A DNA stretch of 64,000 nt, taken from Clostridiales bacterium. Lineage in GTDB: Bacteria > Bacillota > Clostridia > Caldicoprobacterales > DTU083. Below, piece by piece: positions 54,080 to 63,878 of this stretch. The notes beneath the pieces are model-generated. The model had not been told where the DNA came from. It ran no database searches and saw only the letters and a list, made by a program, of their open reading frames with translations. Made by a program: the position numbers and the translations under genes. The stretch is from contig DUSN01000101.1 of assembly GCA_012842605.1 (NCBI GenBank), positions 108,617 to 172,616 of the forward strand. Reading direction: 5' to 3'. Each line of letters opens with the position of its first letter. Positions within the stretch are counted from its first letter, which is position 1.

Positions 54080-54850
54080 ATGAAATTTGGTATTTGCACA
54101 TCAATTAACAACATATCTGCGTTAGAAAAGATGGGATTTGATTATATAGAGACAGGAGTTGCAGGTGTTGCTTCAATGAGCGAGGATGATTTCAAAGCTG
54201 CTGTGCAGTTGGTTAACAGGTCAAAAATAAAATGCGAAGCCTGCAATGGTCTTTTCCCGCCCCAAATCAAGCTTGTCGGAAGCGGCTACAGTGAGGGGAT
54301 TATGGTGGATTATCTGAAAAAAGCCTTTCATAGGATTGTACAGCTTGGAGCACAAACAGTTGTTTTAGGAAGCGGCAGCTCGAGAATGATTCCGATAGAT
54401 ATAGGGGATGGAAGAAATCAGCTTTTAAATGTTTTCCGCGTAGTAGGGGATATAGCTTCTGAATTTGGCTTAATAATCGCCATCGAGCCATTGAATAAAG
54501 CTGAAACCAATATAATAAACTCTGTAAAGGAAGGTTTGGATTTTGTCACTGAGCTAAGCCATCCCAATGTGTATCTATTGGCTGACTTCTATCATATGAG
54601 GGTGGAAAATGAATCTATGAAGGTCATAATGGAAGCTGGCTTAACCATAAAGCACCTTCATATTGCCAATAGTAATGGTCGTATATATCCACGCTCTGTT
54701 GACGAGGATGATTACAAAGAATTTTTTAAGGCTTTAAGTGTAATTGGTTATAATGCCAGGTTGAGCATTGAGGGCGGAACAGAGAACATGATGGCTGACG
54801 GGCCTGTGGCCCTTTCTGTGCTAAAGACACTCTATAATATGTACACTTGA
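54080..54850 (+). CDS. Sugar phosphate isomerase/epimerase-like TIM-barrel protein
   Basis: A 256-residue protein of the xylose isomerase-like TIM-barrel superfamily (AP endonuclease 2/IolE/IolI type). Typical elements are GFDYIETGVAG near residue 19, IAIEPLNKAETNIINS near 134-149 with a metal-binding Glu, LLADFYHMRVE near 172-182, and LSIEGGTENM near the end with a second Glu. Members isomerise or epimerise sugars or inositols; the substrate is not visible. The start ATG 54080 follows AAGGAGG at 11 bases. It has no operon partner: a bidirectional terminator follows. Confidence 0.88.
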   Translation: MKFGICTSINNISALEKMGFDYIETGVAGVASMSEDDFKAAVQLVNRSKIKCEACNGLFPPQIKLVGSGYSEGIMVDYLKKAFHRIVQLGAQTVVLGSGSSRMIPIDIGDGRNQLLNVFRVVGDIASEFGLIIAIEPLNKAETNIINSVKEGLDFVTELSHPNVYLLADFYHMRVENESMKVIMEAGLTIKHLHIANSNGRIYPRSVDEDDYKEFFKALSVIGYNARLSIEGGTENMMADGPVALSVLKTLYNMYT

Positions 54851-54871
54851 TAATAACCAGGCAAATAAAAA

Positions 54872-54908
54872 AAGGAGATGTCTAAAATCAATTTTAGGAC
54901 ATCTCCTT
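54872..54908. terminator. Bidirectional terminator, strong on the minus strand
   Basis: AAGGAGATGTC-TAAAA (54872-54887) pairs with TTTTAGGACATCTCCTT (54892-54908) with one bulged base. On the minus strand it runs into a long T-tract (complement of the A-run before it), ending the PASTA/ABC operon. On the plus strand only TTATATATT follows. Confidence 0.85.
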
Positions 54909-54966
54909 ATATATTCAGTACAGCTTTATATACAAAGCAGTTTCATAACACTGTTATTTTATATTA

Positions 54967-56718
54967 CTAAAACTCCGGTGCAGCAACTTGCTTTGGCCCA
55001 ATTGTCAGAGTTATAACCGTACCCGCTGCAACCTTTGTTCCTGTCTGCAGGGATTGTTCATAGACCTTGTCATCCATGCCTTCCTGATATTCCGCGCCGA
55101 CTACAAACTTTATATCAAAAGACTTATGATAATTATTTGCCAAAATCTCTTCCTTGGTCATATTGGTGAAATCAGGAACAGTTACCTGCACATTGGCGGG
55201 GTTATACTTCAGAGTGATGGTTGAGCCTTCATTTATTTCCTTGCCTGCGCTGATGCTCTGTGACCATACCTCACCGGGCAGCCTGCCTGCTTTGCTTTCC
55301 GCCACAAATATGGGTACTATATTGAGTGCTTCGCACATGGCTATGGCTTCTTCCCTGGTTATAGCAACATCATAGCCGGAACCGGCAGGTGCTACAAAAT
55401 CAGGTACATACACTATCTTGCCGCTGGATACGGTAATATTTATTGTAGCGTTGATGGCAATCAAGGTATTGGATTTATCCTGGGTAAGGATTGTTCCAGG
55501 CGCTGTATTACTGCTGGTATTTGTTGACTTTATTTTTATGGAAGCACCTTTGCTGTTCAGCTCTTTAGCCCACATTTCAATGGCATCTTTGGTCTGCCCC
55601 ACAAAGGATGGCAGGGTAATCCTGTTGTCTATTGAGTAACTAAGCTCTACCATTTGCCCTGATTCGTATATAGTGCCTGCCTTGATGCTTTGGGAAATAA
55701 ATGATCCTGCCGGCAGACTGGAATATCTTTCGCTTATTGTTATTGGAATGCCCAGTTCTCCTGCAACTGCAGCCGCCATATCCTTAGGGTATTTTGAAAA
55801 ATCCGGTACAGCAATCATTTTTCCCTTTGATACAACCAGGATGATTTCAGTACCTACCGGTACTTTTTCTTCTGCCTTAACACTTTGGGATATGATAGAT
55901 CCCTTTGGTGCAAAATCATCATATTCTTCTTCAATGGTCAGCACCAGGCCATTTTCCTCGGCAAAGCTGTAGCATTCCGCTATAGACATTATTTTGAAGT
56001 TTGGAATCTCTATTGTCGCTGCCTCTTTGTCCTCAGGGCCCTTTGAAATAATTATATATATTGGACTGTCTCTTCGAACCTCGTTTACAACTCTGTCATC
56101 ATTGATTTCATACCGAATTACCTTTCCGGCCTCAACAGTATCGCTGAATTCAGTTGTTATTCGTACCTTAGTCATGAAGTTCTCAGCTGCCCAGTCGTCT
56201 ATCTCTTTTTTAGTCATGGACATAAAGTCTGGGATTGGCAGTGTAACTGACAAGTCATGTCCCAAAGATACTACAATCCTTACAAAATCACCTTTTTTAA
56301 CCGGGATACCCTCAGCTATGCTTTGGGAAACTACCCTGCCTTCTTCATACTCGTCATTGTATTCCTCTTCGACCTGCAGAATTATTCCATTGCTCCTGGC
56401 CCATAGCTGTGCATCATTTTCCGTCCAGCCCACAAGGTTGATCATACTGATTCCCCGGTTAAGCAACAGGAAAAGCGCAACTATAATGCATATAAGCACT
56501 ACACTTCCGACTGCTATGGCTGCAGTTTTTTTGCTTTTAGCGGGAACACTTGGCGGCCGTTCGGCACCTATATTTTTAGGTTTGACAAGCCCGGACTTTT
56601 CTGGAGTTGCCGTATTTTGCTGTTCACTGACGGCAGCAGGTACCTTAACGGTATCTTCAGTTTTCTGCTCATCAACCTTTTTTTTATAGGTGTCCAGAAA
56701 GGTATTTTTGGTTTCCAT
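54967..56718 (-). CDS. Kinase-less surface protein with seven PASTA repeats
   Basis: 583 residues from ATG 56718 (AGGGG eight bases upstream; ATG 56724 is too close to it). A cytoplasmic Lys/Pro-rich region (1-65) leads to one membrane span (about 67-90), then seven consecutive PASTA domains of 65-75 residues each, most opening with VPDF or similar (IPDF, IPNF, VPDF, LPSF) and closing in V.KG/ITVSSG-type strands. PASTA domains bind muropeptides, usually on the PknB/Stk1 kinases or penicillin-binding proteins. Here no kinase domain is present. It lies 13 bases behind the ABC permease gene, so it is co-expressed with that exporter. A sensor or anchor for cell-wall material is a reasonable inference. 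Confidence 0.88.
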   Translation of the reverse strand: METKNTFLDTYKKKVDEQKTEDTVKVPAAVSEQQNTATPEKSGLVKPKNIGAERPPSVPAKSKKTAAIAVGSVVLICIIVALFLLLNRGISMINLVGWTENDAQLWARSNGIILQVEEEYNDEYEEGRVVSQSIAEGIPVKKGDFVRIVVSLGHDLSVTLPIPDFMSMTKKEIDDWAAENFMTKVRITTEFSDTVEAGKVIRYEINDDRVVNEVRRDSPIYIIISKGPEDKEAATIEIPNFKIMSIAECYSFAEENGLVLTIEEEYDDFAPKGSIISQSVKAEEKVPVGTEIILVVSKGKMIAVPDFSKYPKDMAAAVAGELGIPITISERYSSLPAGSFISQSIKAGTIYESGQMVELSYSIDNRITLPSFVGQTKDAIEMWAKELNSKGASIKIKSTNTSSNTAPGTILTQDKSNTLIAINATINITVSSGKIVYVPDFVAPAGSGYDVAITREEAIAMCEALNIVPIFVAESKAGRLPGEVWSQSISAGKEINEGSTITLKYNPANVQVTVPDFTNMTKEEILANNYHKSFDIKFVVGAEYQEGMDDKVYEQSLQTGTKVAAGTVITLTIGPKQVAAPEF

Positions 56719-56731
56719 TAGCATTTCCCCT

Positions 56732-58555
56732 TTAGTTTGTTATGTCTCTCTTTTGGAATACAATTGATGCTACAACTATACATACTGCTGACAAGGCTAA
56801 CAATAATATTATACCATATGTCAGGTTAACAGTCACACCTGAGGTATACATTGGATCATATATTATATATGGCGTACTGGCTGTTGTAAAATAGGTTGAA
56901 AGCTGCAAATATGGGAGAGGGGTGTAGGCCAGCCATTTCGGGATCCCTCTGTAACTAAAAGTAGCCATTAATATCATGTTTCCGATATATCCTGCTATGG
57001 GTATGGCTATGGAAACAGCTACATTCTTAATTAAAACTGAAACCATGAAAGCAAGCGCATAGCCAAATATAATGGGAACTATGCAGGCCAGCATTTTTGG
57101 CAGGTAATAAGCAAAGAACCCAATTTCTCCTTCTATTGTATAATTCGGGTATGCATAATCAGCAAAACCGTACACGATTCCGTTGGTTATCATATTAAGC
57201 AGGCTGCCGGCAGCAAAAACAACCAGGCAGATAATCAAAGCTGATATAAATTTCGCTGACAGAATTTTTAATCTGGTTTTGGGACGAATCATAAGCAATC
57301 GAATTGTACCCTGCTGGAATTCGCTTGCCATGAGCCAGCCGCCAAGCAGGACTGCAAACAATGTCACAAACACAGAATAATTCAGAAAACTAACCGTTTT
57401 ATTCCTGGTACTGTTAGAAACAAATTTCATGTCCGGTTTGTCAGCATAAATAGACTTCTCGGCTATGATAATTGCTTTGTTCATTTCATCTATCTGCTTT
57501 TGCATGATTTCCACGTAATTCTGGTAATTGCCGTACTGCTGCACCATCCATGGCTGCTGGTTGAACTGTTCTTCACTTATAATCTCTGTATAGGTTAACT
57601 GGTTGCGGTACATTTCTATATCGTTAAGAGCCCTGTTCTGCCAGGTGTCTTGTCCGGGAATGATATTTTTCTCTTTACGGAGCAGCAAAAGAGGTATTGT
57701 GTTTTCCTCTATTTGCCTGATATTACGTTTCAGATACATAATCGTTTCATTGATTATATCTTCCTGATCGGGATTCCTGATGATTTCCTGCTCCTGCTGC
57801 TCGATTTGCTTCTTTAGATCTTCTATGGATTTATTTTCCTGCGCTATACGAAGATCTATATACATCGGGAAGTTATTGGTCTCTACTATAGAGTACAAGT
57901 TATTCAGTTCATCTTCTGCTTTAGTCAAGCCGGCAAGTTTCTCTTCAGCAGAAAGGTTAAGATATTTATTCTTGAGGTACTCCATATCCATACCTCTTCT
58001 TTGATTTATAACTTCCAAGAGCACTTCCGGCTGGACATCTGCATGCTTGAAAATAAATATATCATATATGGAATCCTGACCTCTCCAGGCTAAATCTGTA
58101 CGGTAATCTATAGAATCAGTTATATACCTGGCAAAATTCACATAATAATCAAGTTCTTCATCCAATAATGCAAGCGCCAGGTCCAGCGCTTCAGGGGTGC
58201 TGAAACGTTGACTGTCATTCTCCATGTATCCCTTTTCGTTAATTATAGATTGTACTTGCCAGTAAAACGGGTTGCTGGGTTCAATTGTTACACCGTTTAC
58301 TGTGATGGGCTCTCCCCCTGGATATCCCGGCCAAATAGGTTTATCAATAATTATCTCTCTTTTTATGTCAATAACTCCCGGAATGGGCATAGGCCGGACA
58401 ACTCCACCGTCATAAGGGTTTCTTTTGCTGGCAATGAGATCTATGACGGGAAATGCAACTGCTGCTGCAATGAGCAGGATGCTTAGTATCAGCAGAAATT
58501 TTGATCTTATAATGTTCCTCATTTCAAATTTAATCTGTCTCAAATAGCTTTTCAT
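56732..58555 (-). CDS. ABC-2 type exporter permease with large extracytoplasmic coiled-coil domain
   Basis: 607 residues from ATG 58555 (AGGAG ten bases upstream). After a first span (about 18-40) comes a loop of about 330 residues with coiled-coil character (KSIEDLKKQIEQQEQEII), placed outside the cell. Five further spans fill the C-terminal 230 residues, with the exporter segment SEFQQGTIRLLMIRPKTRLKIL near 400. Such architecture is seen in peptide or lipid exporters that grip their substrate or a partner outside. The ATPase gene is directly upstream and the PASTA protein gene directly downstream. Confidence 0.9.
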   Translation of the reverse strand: MKSYLRQIKFEMRNIIRSKFLLILSILLIAAAVAFPVIDLIASKRNPYDGGVVRPMPIPGVIDIKREIIIDKPIWPGYPGGEPITVNGVTIEPSNPFYWQVQSIINEKGYMENDSQRFSTPEALDLALALLDEELDYYVNFARYITDSIDYRTDLAWRGQDSIYDIFIFKHADVQPEVLLEVINQRRGMDMEYLKNKYLNLSAEEKLAGLTKAEDELNNLYSIVETNNFPMYIDLRIAQENKSIEDLKKQIEQQEQEIIRNPDQEDIINETIMYLKRNIRQIEENTIPLLLLRKEKNIIPGQDTWQNRALNDIEMYRNQLTYTEIISEEQFNQQPWMVQQYGNYQNYVEIMQKQIDEMNKAIIIAEKSIYADKPDMKFVSNSTRNKTVSFLNYSVFVTLFAVLLGGWLMASEFQQGTIRLLMIRPKTRLKILSAKFISALIICLVVFAAGSLLNMITNGIVYGFADYAYPNYTIEGEIGFFAYYLPKMLACIVPIIFGYALAFMVSVLIKNVAVSIAIPIAGYIGNMILMATFSYRGIPKWLAYTPLPYLQLSTYFTTASTPYIIYDPMYTSGVTVNLTYGIILLLALSAVCIVVASIVFQKRDITN

Positions 58556-58582
58556 GTCTATCAATCTCCTATCATTTTTTTC

Positions 58583-59506
58583 TTACCTGATTTGTGTTTT
58601 GGAGCCGGTAGTCATGGATATAAAGTCTTGTTCCAGGGACCTATGCTTTTGATTTACAGCATATATCTTGATATTGTCTTTAACAAGCTTTGCAATTATA
58701 TCCGGAACTTCGTTGTGTTTAAGGAGAGCGCTGATGCCTCCGTTTGCAATTTTACTTTCTGTATCAAATTCTTTAAGATAGGTGAGGGCTTTTTCATTGT
58801 CGTTTGTAACAAATGCATACTCGTACACTGTTTCATCCACTGTTTCTTCTTCCTGGTGGATGCTTTTCTCACCAATGATAACGCCGTTGTCTATTATATA
58901 GATGCGGTCGCACATAAGCTCCATTTCAGACAGCAGGTGGCTGGATATAAATACTCCGACATCAGCTTCTTTGGCAAGAAACTTTAACATGTCCCTCAGT
59001 TCCTTAATTCCCAGCGGGTCCAATCCATTTGTAGGCTCGTCCAGAACGAGGAGTCTTGGATTGTGAAGCAGTGCCTGGGCAATGCCAATCCGCTGGCACA
59101 TACCCAGTGAATAGGTCTTGACCTTGTCGTTAATTCGGTCCTTCATTTTTACCAGTTCAACGATTCCGTCAATGTTTTCCCTGGCTACATTTTCGTGCAT
59201 GGAAGCAAAATACTCCAGGTTTTCCCTTCCGGTCATTCTCTTATAGAGATCAGGGTTTTCAATTATGCCGCCTACGTGTTTCATGGCATTTTCAAAATCT
59301 GTTGCGACATCATGACCACAGATGGTAATTTTCCCGCTTGTGATGTGGAACAACCCCATGATCATCTTGATGGTAGTGGTTTTGCCTGCTCCGTTGGGTC
59401 CCAGAAAACCAACGATCTCCCCGGAATTTACCGTCAGGGATATGCTGTCGATGATCTTTTTTTTGCGAATTATTTTTGTCAGGTTTTCAATTCTTAACAG
59501 TTCCAA
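58583..59506 (-). CDS. ABC-2 type exporter ATPase
   Basis: A 307-residue ATP-binding subunit with Walker A GPNGAGKTT (about 36-44), the signature YSLGMCQRIGIAQAL, Walker B LLVLDEPTNGLDP and the switch His in SSHLLSEM. The layout is that of bacitracin/lantibiotic-type exporters. The start is TTG 59506, behind AAAGGAAG. It opens the minus-strand operon ATPase-permease-PASTA. The transported molecule is unknown. Confidence 0.95.
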   Translation of the reverse strand: MELLRIENLTKIIRKKKIIDSISLTVNSGEIVGFLGPNGAGKTTTIKMIMGLFHITSGKITICGHDVATDFENAMKHVGGIIENPDLYKRMTGRENLEYFASMHENVARENIDGIVELVKMKDRINDKVKTYSLGMCQRIGIAQALLHNPRLLVLDEPTNGLDPLGIKELRDMLKFLAKEADVGVFISSHLLSEMELMCDRIYIIDNGVIIGEKSIHQEEETVDETVYEYAFVTNDNEKALTYLKEFDTESKIANGGISALLKHNEVPDIIAKLVKDNIKIYAVNQKHRSLEQDFISMTTGSKTQIR

Positions 59507-59880
59507 TGTTTTCTTCCTTTCTCACTAAAATGTGTTTTTTTAATTTATCTTATATGGTTCATTTATGGTAAACCATTTTATTGCATTGACAGATTGTTTC
59601 TATTAAACTAAATATGGGTTGTCTACACAACTATATTTTAACAAAATTATACTATATAACCCATATGTATAATTTCACTTTATTCAATACAACGCAATAA
59701 TAACTAAGATATTCGATTATACAGTTTATTATAGAGTCAACCTATATCATTGATGTATATGGTTCAGTTAACAATAAATTGAGCTTTGCAGTTACATTTA
59801 GTAGACGTGACCATGTATATAAAAGTTTCATCGCTAAGATAAAAAATTGTTATGTGCAATGATTTGGCAGGTGAGCTTTT
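59507..59880. other. Divergent intergenic region with an 11-bp direct repeat
   Basis: 374 bases, AT-rich, between the exporter operon and comEC. TATATGGTTCA occurs twice (59551-59561 and 59756-59766), once near each gene. ATGGTT...AACCAT (59554-59576) also forms a short inverted repeat. A weak minus-strand promoter (TTGTGT, 17 bases, TTTAAT) can be drawn within 59587-59632. The repeats may be operator sites. No gene is present. Confidence 0.4.
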
Positions 59881-62271
59881 ATGAAAGGCAAATACGAGAT
59901 ATGGGTCAGAAGACCGGTGTTGTGGTTTCTGGCAGCATATATAGCAGGCTTGATAATTTATAATTATATGCCTGCTAAACCAGTATATCTGATGCTGCTT
60001 ATGTCTGCTGTTTTGTCAGCAGGTTTTTTCTTAAGGAAAAGAGCTTTATTTCCGATTCTGCTTATACTTATAATGCTGCTTGGAAGCTTAAGGGTATCCC
60101 TGTTTCTTCAGCGGGTTAATCCATTGGGACCATACAATGGTTTGGAGGTAAGCCTTCAGGGAGAGATAAAAGGAGCCCCCCAGGTGGAAAAGGACAGGGT
60201 AATTTATGTCTTGCAGACAGCTGCCGTAAAAATAGGGGAATCTGTTTATCCAATAAAGACAAATGTAAAGGTAAGTGTATATCCAAATACATATGGCCCC
60301 AATTCCGGAGTCCGGGCTGTGTACGGCACGGGTGATTTTATACAGGTAAACGGGACGATAAAAGAACCGGACGGTCCAAGAAATCCGAAGGGCTTTGATT
60401 ATAAGAGCTATCTGGCAAGACGCAGTATTTTTTCAATTATGTCCGTTAAGGAACAAAATGTAATATTTATAAGGTCAGGGAGTAAGCTTTCTCCGGAACG
60501 AATACTTGCTTCCGTAAGGGATCGGGCATCAAGTGTATTGGAGCAGGCGGTGGGAGGCAGCGAAGGCAATTTTCTAAAAGCAGTTATACTGGGACAGCGC
60601 TGGCTGATTGAACCGGAGACGGAAGACGATTTCACAAGAACAGGCCTTGCGCATATCTTAGCTGTATCAGGGCTTCATGTCGGATATCTTGTAATGCTTT
60701 TAAGCCTGATACAATCTATGCTGAAGCTTCGCAAAGGCGCAGCAATGCTTCTTCAGGCCGCAGTCCTTCTTTTTTATTGTTTCTTAACCGGTGCATCACC
60801 TTCAGCAACCAGAGCAGTTGTCATGGCTTTGATATACCTTGCCGGAAAAGCCCTGGGCAGGAAGTCTGATATCATCAACAATGCCGGTACTGCTGCATTT
60901 CTGATTCTGTTATTCCGTCCCATGGATATTTTTGAATTAAGTTTTCAACTGTCTTTTTTAGCCGTGTGTTCCATAGGCTTATTTGCCGAGCCGATACAGA
61001 ATGTCCTTCGATTTATGCCCAAAAAGGTTGCTTCCCTGATTGCTGCCGGCTTATCCGCGCAATTAGGCACTCTCCCGCTTACAATATATTATTTTAATCT
61101 CATCTCACCGGTCTCCATTCTGGCAAACCTTGTTGTGCTGCCGGTTTTAGGAATTGTCACAGCCGGAGGTTTCCTGCTTATTCCACTTGGTATGGCATTG
61201 CCTGTGACTGCTGTTTATGCAGCAATACCTATACGTTTATTGAGCAGTCTAATATTATTGGTCACGGAATTTGCAGCAGATTTGCCAAATGCATATATTA
61301 GAGTGGCTTCACCTTCTGTATTTACCCTTGTCATAGCTTTTTTGCTGATTTGGATGATTTCACGGGAAAGGCCGGGTTTTATCCGCAGACCATCCATAGC
61401 TTGCATTGCATTGATTGTATTGTTTCTTGCGGTTCAGCTGGTTGCGGATTTGACGGCCCCCCGGGAGTTGAAGCTGGTATTTCTTGATGTGGGGCAGGGT
61501 GACTGCTGCTTTATTCAAACTCCTGATCGGAAAAATATATTGATAGACGGCGGAGGTCAGGCAGGTGTGGATACAGGAGAGAAGGTGCTGCTGCCATTCC
61601 TGTTGAAGAACGGCATATCTGCACTTGACCTGGTGATTATGTCCCATGGACATGATGATCATATCAGCGGTCTGCAGCCCGTTTTGAAACAATTAAGAAC
61701 AAAGGCATTTATGGAGTATCCTCCGCTGGAGAAAACACCTGCATATCAGGAATTAATACATACAGTCAGGGAAAAGGGCATCAGGGTAATTTCAGCTGCC
61801 CGCGGCCAGACCTATCGTGTAGGTAATGAAACCTGGCTGCATGTTTTATATCCCGATGACAGCTCAGCTCATGCACTGTACCAGGGCAATGAGAACAATC
61901 TGTCGCTTGTACTGCTCCTGGAATGCGGTGATGCATCCGTATTATTTACAGGAGATATTGAAAAGGGTGTGGAGTATTACCTGACAGGAAGAATGAAAAG
62001 GACCGCATCCGTATTGAAGGTACCCCATCATGGAAGCAGTACTTCAAGTACAGAAGCCTTTTTAGATGCAGTTTCGCCACAAGCAGCCATAATACAGTCA
62101 GGAATCAATCTTTTCGGTCATCCTCATCCCCAAACTCTTGACAGACTGAAGGAACGGAATATTGAAGTGTACCGAAATGACTTGCAGGGTGCTGTCACGC
62201 TTAAGTTCAGGGATGGAAAATGGTATATACAGACAATGATGAATAATACTAACTTGGACAATGACAATTGA
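59881..62271 (+). CDS. comEC: DNA uptake channel protein ComEC/Rec2
   Basis: A 796-residue integral membrane protein that forms the channel for single-stranded DNA during transformation. It has the three expected parts: two or three spans plus an OB-like DUF4131 region (1 to about 200), the multi-span competence domain (about 225-505, with GLAHILAVSGLHVGYL and GASPSATRAVVMALIY), and a C-terminal metallo-beta-lactamase-like domain (about 530-770, FLDVGQGDCCFI, SHGHDDHISG, FTGDIE, VPHHGS). The start ATG 59881 follows AGGTGA. The gene is complete. The partner comEA is not adjacent. Confidence 0.95.
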   Translation: MKGKYEIWVRRPVLWFLAAYIAGLIIYNYMPAKPVYLMLLMSAVLSAGFFLRKRALFPILLILIMLLGSLRVSLFLQRVNPLGPYNGLEVSLQGEIKGAPQVEKDRVIYVLQTAAVKIGESVYPIKTNVKVSVYPNTYGPNSGVRAVYGTGDFIQVNGTIKEPDGPRNPKGFDYKSYLARRSIFSIMSVKEQNVIFIRSGSKLSPERILASVRDRASSVLEQAVGGSEGNFLKAVILGQRWLIEPETEDDFTRTGLAHILAVSGLHVGYLVMLLSLIQSMLKLRKGAAMLLQAAVLLFYCFLTGASPSATRAVVMALIYLAGKALGRKSDIINNAGTAAFLILLFRPMDIFELSFQLSFLAVCSIGLFAEPIQNVLRFMPKKVASLIAAGLSAQLGTLPLTIYYFNLISPVSILANLVVLPVLGIVTAGGFLLIPLGMALPVTAVYAAIPIRLLSSLILLVTEFAADLPNAYIRVASPSVFTLVIAFLLIWMISRERPGFIRRPSIACIALIVLFLAVQLVADLTAPRELKLVFLDVGQGDCCFIQTPDRKNILIDGGGQAGVDTGEKVLLPFLLKNGISALDLVIMSHGHDDHISGLQPVLKQLRTKAFMEYPPLEKTPAYQELIHTVREKGIRVISAARGQTYRVGNETWLHVLYPDDSSAHALYQGNENNLSLVLLLECGDASVLFTGDIEKGVEYYLTGRMKRTASVLKVPHHGSSTSSTEAFLDAVSPQAAIIQSGINLFGHPHPQTLDRLKERNIEVYRNDLQGAVTLKFRDGKWYIQTMMNNTNLDNDN

Positions 62272-62402
62272 ATTTTGTTGAAAAAGATAGAAGAAAGGGA
62301 AAGTTTGTGCTACAATGAAATATTGTTGGGAAGGGATACATTATTTACATATCATTAATCAATGAAGACGGACAAGAATATATTCTGAAGGGAGATATAT
62401 AT

Positions 62403-63839
62403 ATGAAACGATATGAAGATCAGCAATGGAAGCAAAGCATGAGGCTGCGACTGGATTTCAACAATATGATGTCCGATGTGCTGGGTGAAGAACAGGGTAT
62501 TCATAAAAGTGATATCGATGCTATGTCCGGGCAGTTGAAAGCAGCTGCAAAGGCCATGGAAGCAAAACGTTCAGAAGGCAAAATGGACTGGAGAGATCTT
62601 CCGTATAATCAAAATGAGGATGTAGCTGATATTTTAAAAACGGCATCTGATATTAAGAATAAATTTGATGCCTTTGTTGTTCTGGGCATTGGCGGATCTG
62701 CCCTTGGTCCCATAGCAGTACAGCAAGCACTGAATCATATGCATTACAACGAACTGCCAAAAGAAAAACGCGGGGGATATCCGCGGTTCTATGTAGCAGA
62801 CAATATAGATCCTGAGAGAATGCAGGCATTGTTTGATGTTATTGACGTTGAAAAAACAATGTTCAATGTAATAACCAAATCCGGAAGCACCTCGGAAACT
62901 ATGTCCCAGTTTCTTATAATACAAAAAATGCTGCAGGACAGACTGGGTGAAAGATGCACTGATCATTTGATAGCCACTACCGACAGGGAAAATGGCAGCC
63001 TGATCAAAATCGCTAAGTCTCTTGGCCTTAAGACCTACTATATCCCCAGGGGCGTAGGCGGCAGGTTTTCAGAGCTGACACCGGTTGGGTTGCTGGCAGC
63101 AGCTGTCTGTGGCATAGATATCGAAGAAATGCTGGCCGGAGCTGCTTATATGGATGAGATCTGCAAGGAAGAGGATGTATACAAAAATCCGGCCTATATG
63201 GCGGCTGTATTGCAGTATCTTGCTATGAAGGCAGGCAAGAATATTTCAGTCATGATGCCTTATGCGGATTCTTTGAAGTACATGGCTGACTGGTATGCAC
63301 AGCTCTGGGCTGAGAGCCTTGGAAAACGGTACAATCTGAAGGGTGAAGAAGTCTTTGTAGGGCAGACCCCGGTCAAAGCTCTTGGTGTTACCGATCAGCA
63401 TTCCCAGGTACAGCTGTATACCGAGGGCCCCTTTGACAAGGTTATTACCTTCCTGGGAGTAGACAAATACAGAACAACCATGGAAATTTCCAAAGGCTTT
63501 GAGGACATACCGGCTGTATCTTTCCTGGGAGGGCATACACTTAATGAACTGATTCACGCTGAACAGGCAGCCACCGAGTATGCTCTTCTAAAGGCAAAGC
63601 GCCTGAACAGAACCATAACTCTCCCGGAGGTCAATGCTTTTACTATAGGACAGCTGCTGTACTTCATGGAGGTGGAAACTGCTTTTGCCGGAGAGCTTCT
63701 TGGCATAAACACCTTCGATCAGCCGGGTGTTGAGGAAGGTAAGAATGCTACCTATGCACTGCTTGGACGGCCGGGTTATGAAGAAAAGAAGGCTGAGCTG
63801 GATGCCAGACCTAAAAAAAAGAATGAATATATAATATAA
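62403..63839 (+). CDS. pgi: Glucose-6-phosphate isomerase
   Basis: A 478-residue glycolytic enzyme interconverting glucose 6-phosphate and fructose 6-phosphate. The phosphosugar-binding loop VLGIGGSALGP lies near residues 95-105, KSGSTSETMSQF near 160, the first family signature region GVGGRFSELTPVGLLAA near 217-233, and a catalytic-His region QLYTEGP/HAEQAATEYAL toward the C-terminus. The shorter length (about 480 instead of 550) is normal for clostridial enzymes. The start ATG 62403 follows GGGAGA. It is separated from comEC by 131 bases and ends before a terminator. Confidence 0.95.
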   Translation: MKRYEDQQWKQSMRLRLDFNNMMSDVLGEEQGIHKSDIDAMSGQLKAAAKAMEAKRSEGKMDWRDLPYNQNEDVADILKTASDIKNKFDAFVVLGIGGSALGPIAVQQALNHMHYNELPKEKRGGYPRFYVADNIDPERMQALFDVIDVEKTMFNVITKSGSTSETMSQFLIIQKMLQDRLGERCTDHLIATTDRENGSLIKIAKSLGLKTYYIPRGVGGRFSELTPVGLLAAAVCGIDIEEMLAGAAYMDEICKEEDVYKNPAYMAAVLQYLAMKAGKNISVMMPYADSLKYMADWYAQLWAESLGKRYNLKGEEVFVGQTPVKALGVTDQHSQVQLYTEGPFDKVITFLGVDKYRTTMEISKGFEDIPAVSFLGGHTLNELIHAEQAATEYALLKAKRLNRTITLPEVNAFTIGQLLYFMEVETAFAGELLGINTFDQPGVEEGKNATYALLGRPGYEEKKAELDARPKKKNEYII

Positions 63840-63844
63840 TTAAA

Positions 63845-63878
63845 AGCGGATTACTGAAATGGTAATCCGCTGGTTTTT
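63845..63878 (+). terminator. pgi terminator
   Basis: AGCGGATTAC (63845-63854), loop TGAAATG, GTAATCCGCT (63862-63871), then GGTTTTT up to 63878. The group II intron begins at the next base. Confidence 0.88.
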
